A program made the translations under genes and the position numbers. Positions 61,423 to 64,000 of a stretch of DNA of 64,000 nucleotides are shown here, piece after piece. A model generated the notes under the pieces. The model was not told the origin of the DNA and made no database searches. It was given only the letters and a program-made list of their open reading frames with translations. Source of the stretch: Natronospira elongata (GTDB lineage: Bacteria > Pseudomonadota > Gammaproteobacteria > Natronospirales > Natronospiraceae); the NCBI RefSeq assembly GCF_034931365.1, contig NZ_JAYGII010000003.1, positions 1 through 64,000 of the forward strand, given 5' to 3'. Within the stretch, counting starts at the first letter, position 1; each line of letters starts with the position of its first letter.

Positions 61423-62147
61423 CTCTCCCCCCTCTGCCGCACTGCCTCATACAGGCACACCCCGGCGGTGACCGAGACATTGAGGCTCTCCACCTGCCCG
61501 GCCATGGGCAGGGCGGCGAGGAAATCGCACTGCTCGCGGGTCAAGCGCCGCAAGCCATCGGCTTCGGCACCCATAACAATGGCCAAAGGCCCGGTTAGAT
61601 CGGTTTCATAGAGGCTCTGGCCGGCCTCACCGGCCAGTCCCACTGTCCACACACCGGCCTCCTGAAGGCTACGCAGAGCCCGGACCAGATTGGTAACCGG
61701 CAGGAAAGGCACCGTTTCCGCGCCGCCGGCAGCCACTTTACGAGCGGCCGGCGTGAGTGGGCTGGAGCGGTCCTTGGGCACGATTACCGCATCCACCCCG
61801 GCGGCATCGGCGGTGCGCAGACAGGCACCCAGGTTGTGCGGGTCCTGCACGCCATCCAGCACCAGGAGCAGTAGTGCTTCCCCGGACTCGGCCCGGGCGA
61901 CCAGATCATCCAGGTCGGTCACGTTCTCTCCCGGCTCGGCCCGGGCCACCACGCCCTGATGGCGATCGGTGCCGGCAAGGATCGTAAGCTGCTGCTTGTC
62001 AGTGGACAGCACCGGAATCCCCGCCGCCCGGGCCTGATCACTCAACTCACGAATACGCTTGTTGCCGGCAGCCACATGGAGCTCCCGCACCCGCCCGGCG
62101 GCAAGGGCGGCCCGTACCGGGTGGATACCGGCGAGGAACTCCGTCAT
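61413..62147 (-). CDS. rlmB: 23S rRNA (guanosine-2251-2'-O)-methyltransferase RlmB
   Basis: RlmB methylates G2251 in the peptidyl-transferase P loop. The 244-residue protein has the substrate-binding N-domain (FLAGIHPVRAALAAGRVREL) and the SPOUT domain with LLLVLDGVQDPHNLGACLRT, VAAGGAETVPFLPVTNLVRAL, VMGAEADGLRRLT and AGQVESLNVSVTAGVCLYEA. The last three residues (SSQ) and the TGA stop come from a 14-bp repeat unit, so the natural C-terminus has been replaced. Its ATG overlaps the rnr stop codon by 4 bp. Confidence 0.96.
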   Translation of the reverse strand: MTEFLAGIHPVRAALAAGRVRELHVAAGNKRIRELSDQARAAGIPVLSTDKQQLTILAGTDRHQGVVARAEPGENVTDLDDLVARAESGEALLLLVLDGVQDPHNLGACLRTADAAGVDAVIVPKDRSSPLTPAARKVAAGGAETVPFLPVTNLVRALRSLQEAGVWTVGLAGEAGQSLYETDLTGPLAIVMGAEADGLRRLTREQCDFLAALPMAGQVESLNVSVTAGVCLYEAVRQRGESSQ

Positions 62148-64000
62148 CCCCGCTGCCTCCGGGCCTTCTTGCCCTTCTTGCCCTTTTTCTTGCCACCGGC
62201 CTCGGCTTCGGCCTCCGCCGGCTCCAGGTCAATCTTGCGCTCATCCGGATCCACCCGGACCACGCGGACCCGTAGGCTGTCGGTGAGCCGGAAGACGCGG
62301 CCGGAGCGCTCGCCCACCATGCGGTGGCCGACGGGATCGAACTTGTAGTAATCGTTGGGCAGGGAGGTGACATGGGCCATGCCTTCGATATGCACCTCCT
62401 TGAGCTTCACGAACAGACCGAAGGAGGTAACGCCCACGATCATGCCCTCGAATTCCTCACCGACCTTGTCCTGCATGAACTCGCATTTGAGCGTATCGGC
62501 CGCATCGCGGGTGGCCTCATCGGCCCGCCGCTCGGTCGAGGAACAATGCCCGCCGATGCGCTCCATGTCCTTGAAGCCGTAGGGATACTCGTCCTCCGGC
62601 AACCTGCGCAGGATGTGCTTGATGGCACGGTGAACCAGCAAATCCGGATAGCGGCGAATGGGTGAAGTGAAATGCAGATAGGTGCCGTGGGAAAGACCGA
62701 AATGGCCCACATTCCTGGGACTGTAGACCGCCTGCTTCAGTGAGCGCAGCAATACCGTCTGGATGAGAGCGGCATCTTCCCTTTCCCGGGCCTGGTCCAG
62801 CACCTGGGCATAATGCTTGGGCTCCGGTTTCTCACCGCCACCCAGCTTGAGCCCGAGCTTGCCCAGAAAGTCGCGTAACTCGCTGACCTTTTCCTCTTCC
62901 GGTCCCTCATGCACCCGGTAAAGGGTGGGCATGCCGTGCTTTTCCAGAAACTGTCCGGTCGCCACATTGGCGGCAATCATGCATTCCTCGATCAGACGAT
63001 GGGCATCATTGCGTTCCACCGGCACGATCTTTTCGATCTTGCCGAAATCATCGAATACAAACTTGGTCTCGATGGTTTCGAAATCAATCGCCCCGCGCTT
63101 GCGCCGACGCTTGATCAGCTTGCGGAACAGGGTGTGCAGATTTTCCACGTTGCCGAGAACATGCTCGTACTCGGAGCGCAGCTGCTTATCCCCCTGCACC
63201 ATGGCCCAGACCTTGTTGTAGGTCAGACGGGCATGAGAGCGGATCACGCCCTCATGAAAACGGCTGCCGGTGACCTTGCCTTCCTCATCCAGAAAGAGCT
63301 CGCAGACCATGGTCAGCCGATCCACTTCGGGATTCAGCGAACAAAGCCCGTTGGACAGCACTTCCGGCAACATGGGGATGACATGCCCCGGGAAGTAGAC
63401 GGATGTCCCTCGCCGCCAGGCCTCCTGATCCAGGGCGCTGTCCGGCTGCACATACTCGGCAACATCGGCAATGGCGACCAGGAGACGAAAGCCCTTGTCG
63501 GTCTTCTCGCAGAAGACCGCGTCGTCAAAATCCTTGGCGGTCTCATCATCAATGGTCACCAGCGGCAGCTCGCGGAAGTCCTTGCGTCCGGCCTTGGCCT
63601 GTTCGGACACCGAACCACCGAAGCGCTGGGCCTCGGCTTCCACGCCCTCCGGCCATTCCCGCGGCAGACCGTGAGAGTGCACGGCAATATCGATTTCCAT
63701 GCCCGGATCCCGGTGATCACCGAGAATCTGTTCCACCCGGCCGATGGGCTGGTTGCGGCGGGAGGGATACATTTCCAGTACCACCCGCACGATCTGTCCG
63801 TGCCTGGCGCCACCCCGCTTCTCCGGGGGAACAAAAAGATCCTGACTGAAGCGGCTGTTATCCGGCACCACATAACTGATGCCGGACTCTTCGAAATAAC
63901 GGCCAATCAAATCCTCGGTATTGCGCTCCAGAATCCTCGCCAGGGAGCCCACCGAACGGCCTCTGCGGTCAACGTCCACAACACGCACCGCCACACGGTC
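62144..64000 (-). CDS. rnr: Ribonuclease R, N-terminus beyond the window edge
   Basis: Processive 3'-5' exoribonuclease. The frame is open to the last base (DRVAVRVVD at the edge), so the N-terminal HTH and part of the first cold-shock domain are missing. Present are a cold-shock domain, the RNB catalytic domain (VTIDDETAKDFDDAVFCEK with the metal-binding Asp cluster, TSPIRRYPDLLVHR, YTNS-like YRVHEGPEEEKV). An S1 domain (EFEGMIVGVTSFGLFVKL) and a Lys/Arg-rich tail (GGKKKGKKGKKARRQRG) close the protein. rlmB follows with a 4-bp overlap. Confidence 0.97.
   Translation of the reverse strand, partial: DRVAVRVVDVDRRGRSVGSLARILERNTEDLIGRYFEESGISYVVPDNSRFSQDLFVPPEKRGGARHGQIVRVVLEMYPSRRNQPIGRVEQILGDHRDPGMEIDIAVHSHGLPREWPEGVEAEAQRFGGSVSEQAKAGRKDFRELPLVTIDDETAKDFDDAVFCEKTDKGFRLLVAIADVAEYVQPDSALDQEAWRRGTSVYFPGHVIPMLPEVLSNGLCSLNPEVDRLTMVCELFLDEEGKVTGSRFHEGVIRSHARLTYNKVWAMVQGDKQLRSEYEHVLGNVENLHTLFRKLIKRRRKRGAIDFETIETKFVFDDFGKIEKIVPVERNDAHRLIEECMIAANVATGQFLEKHGMPTLYRVHEGPEEEKVSELRDFLGKLGLKLGGGEKPEPKHYAQVLDQAREREDAALIQTVLLRSLKQAVYSPRNVGHFGLSHGTYLHFTSPIRRYPDLLVHRAIKHILRRLPEDEYPYGFKDMERIGGHCSSTERRADEATRDAADTLKCEFMQDKVGEEFEGMIVGVTSFGLFVKLKEVHIEGMAHVTSLPNDYYKFDPVGHRMVGERSGRVFRLTDSLRVRVVRVDPDERKIDLEPAEAEAEAGGKKKGKKGKKARRQRG

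Overview
The window is chromosomal DNA from a GC-rich gammaproteobacterium. The gene orders rplS-trmD-rimM-rpsP-ffh, rpsF-rpsR-(membrane protein)-rplI-dnaB-alr and rlmB-rnr, the lexA-imuA-imuB cassette and the NtrC-type regulator all fit that class. The rpsR/rplI interval carries a membrane protein rather than priB next to rpsF, a Pseudomonas/Chromatiales/Xanthomonadales-like arrangement. Several exported proteins are rich in Asp and Glu, which would suit a halophilic or haloalkaliphilic organism; that part is inference and I do not name a genus.

Layout: 1-959 is the 3' end of an IS1111-type (IS110 family) transposase with its long downstream non-coding end. 960-5295 holds a GIY-YIG protein, FxsA, a cupin and lexA-imuA-imuB under tandem LexA boxes. 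5354-9774 holds an NtrC-family two-component system, an ankyrin protein and an exported DUF4168 protein behind a very good sigma-54 promoter. 9777-19528 carries a CHASE-PAS-GAF-PAS-GGDEF-EAL protein, a lipoprotein, sdaA and putA. 19808-29498 is a self-contained divergent locus: TonB receptor, YfcC-type permease and a cyanophycinase-like lipoprotein on the minus strand; a second cyanophycinase-like lipoprotein and an isoaspartyl dipeptidase on the plus strand. 29522-44630 has icd, a Nudix protein, hslR, a cfa-like methyltransferase/DUF1295/chalcone-isomerase-like operon, kbl-tdh, an M48 lipoprotein, sppA, a DUF6502 gene, ahpC-ahpD and htpG with a sigma-32 promoter. 44704-64000 is mostly housekeeping: translation and SRP genes, ypjD/corB-like genes, radA, a PP2C phosphatase with an FHA protein, alr, dnaB, the rpsF cluster, rlmB and a truncated rnr.

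How it fits together: the most interesting system is 19808-29455, which reads as a complete scavenging route for cyanophycin or another beta-aspartyl polymer. Two surface or periplasmic lipoprotein hydrolases would release isoaspartyl dipeptides, a TonB receptor and a permease would import them, and IadA would split them into Asp plus the second amino acid. Neighbouring putA, sdaA and kbl-tdh add proline, serine and threonine catabolism, so this stretch looks like the genome of an amino-acid/peptide consumer.

A second theme is repeats. Short arrays built on 7-bp units (three sequence families) and on 8-bp units (one family) sit directly after stop codons of putA, rlmB, ffh, tdh, the corB-like gene, the FHA gene and the NtrC-type regulator. 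They often form two inverted arms around a core. In rlmB the repeat unit supplies the stop codon itself.
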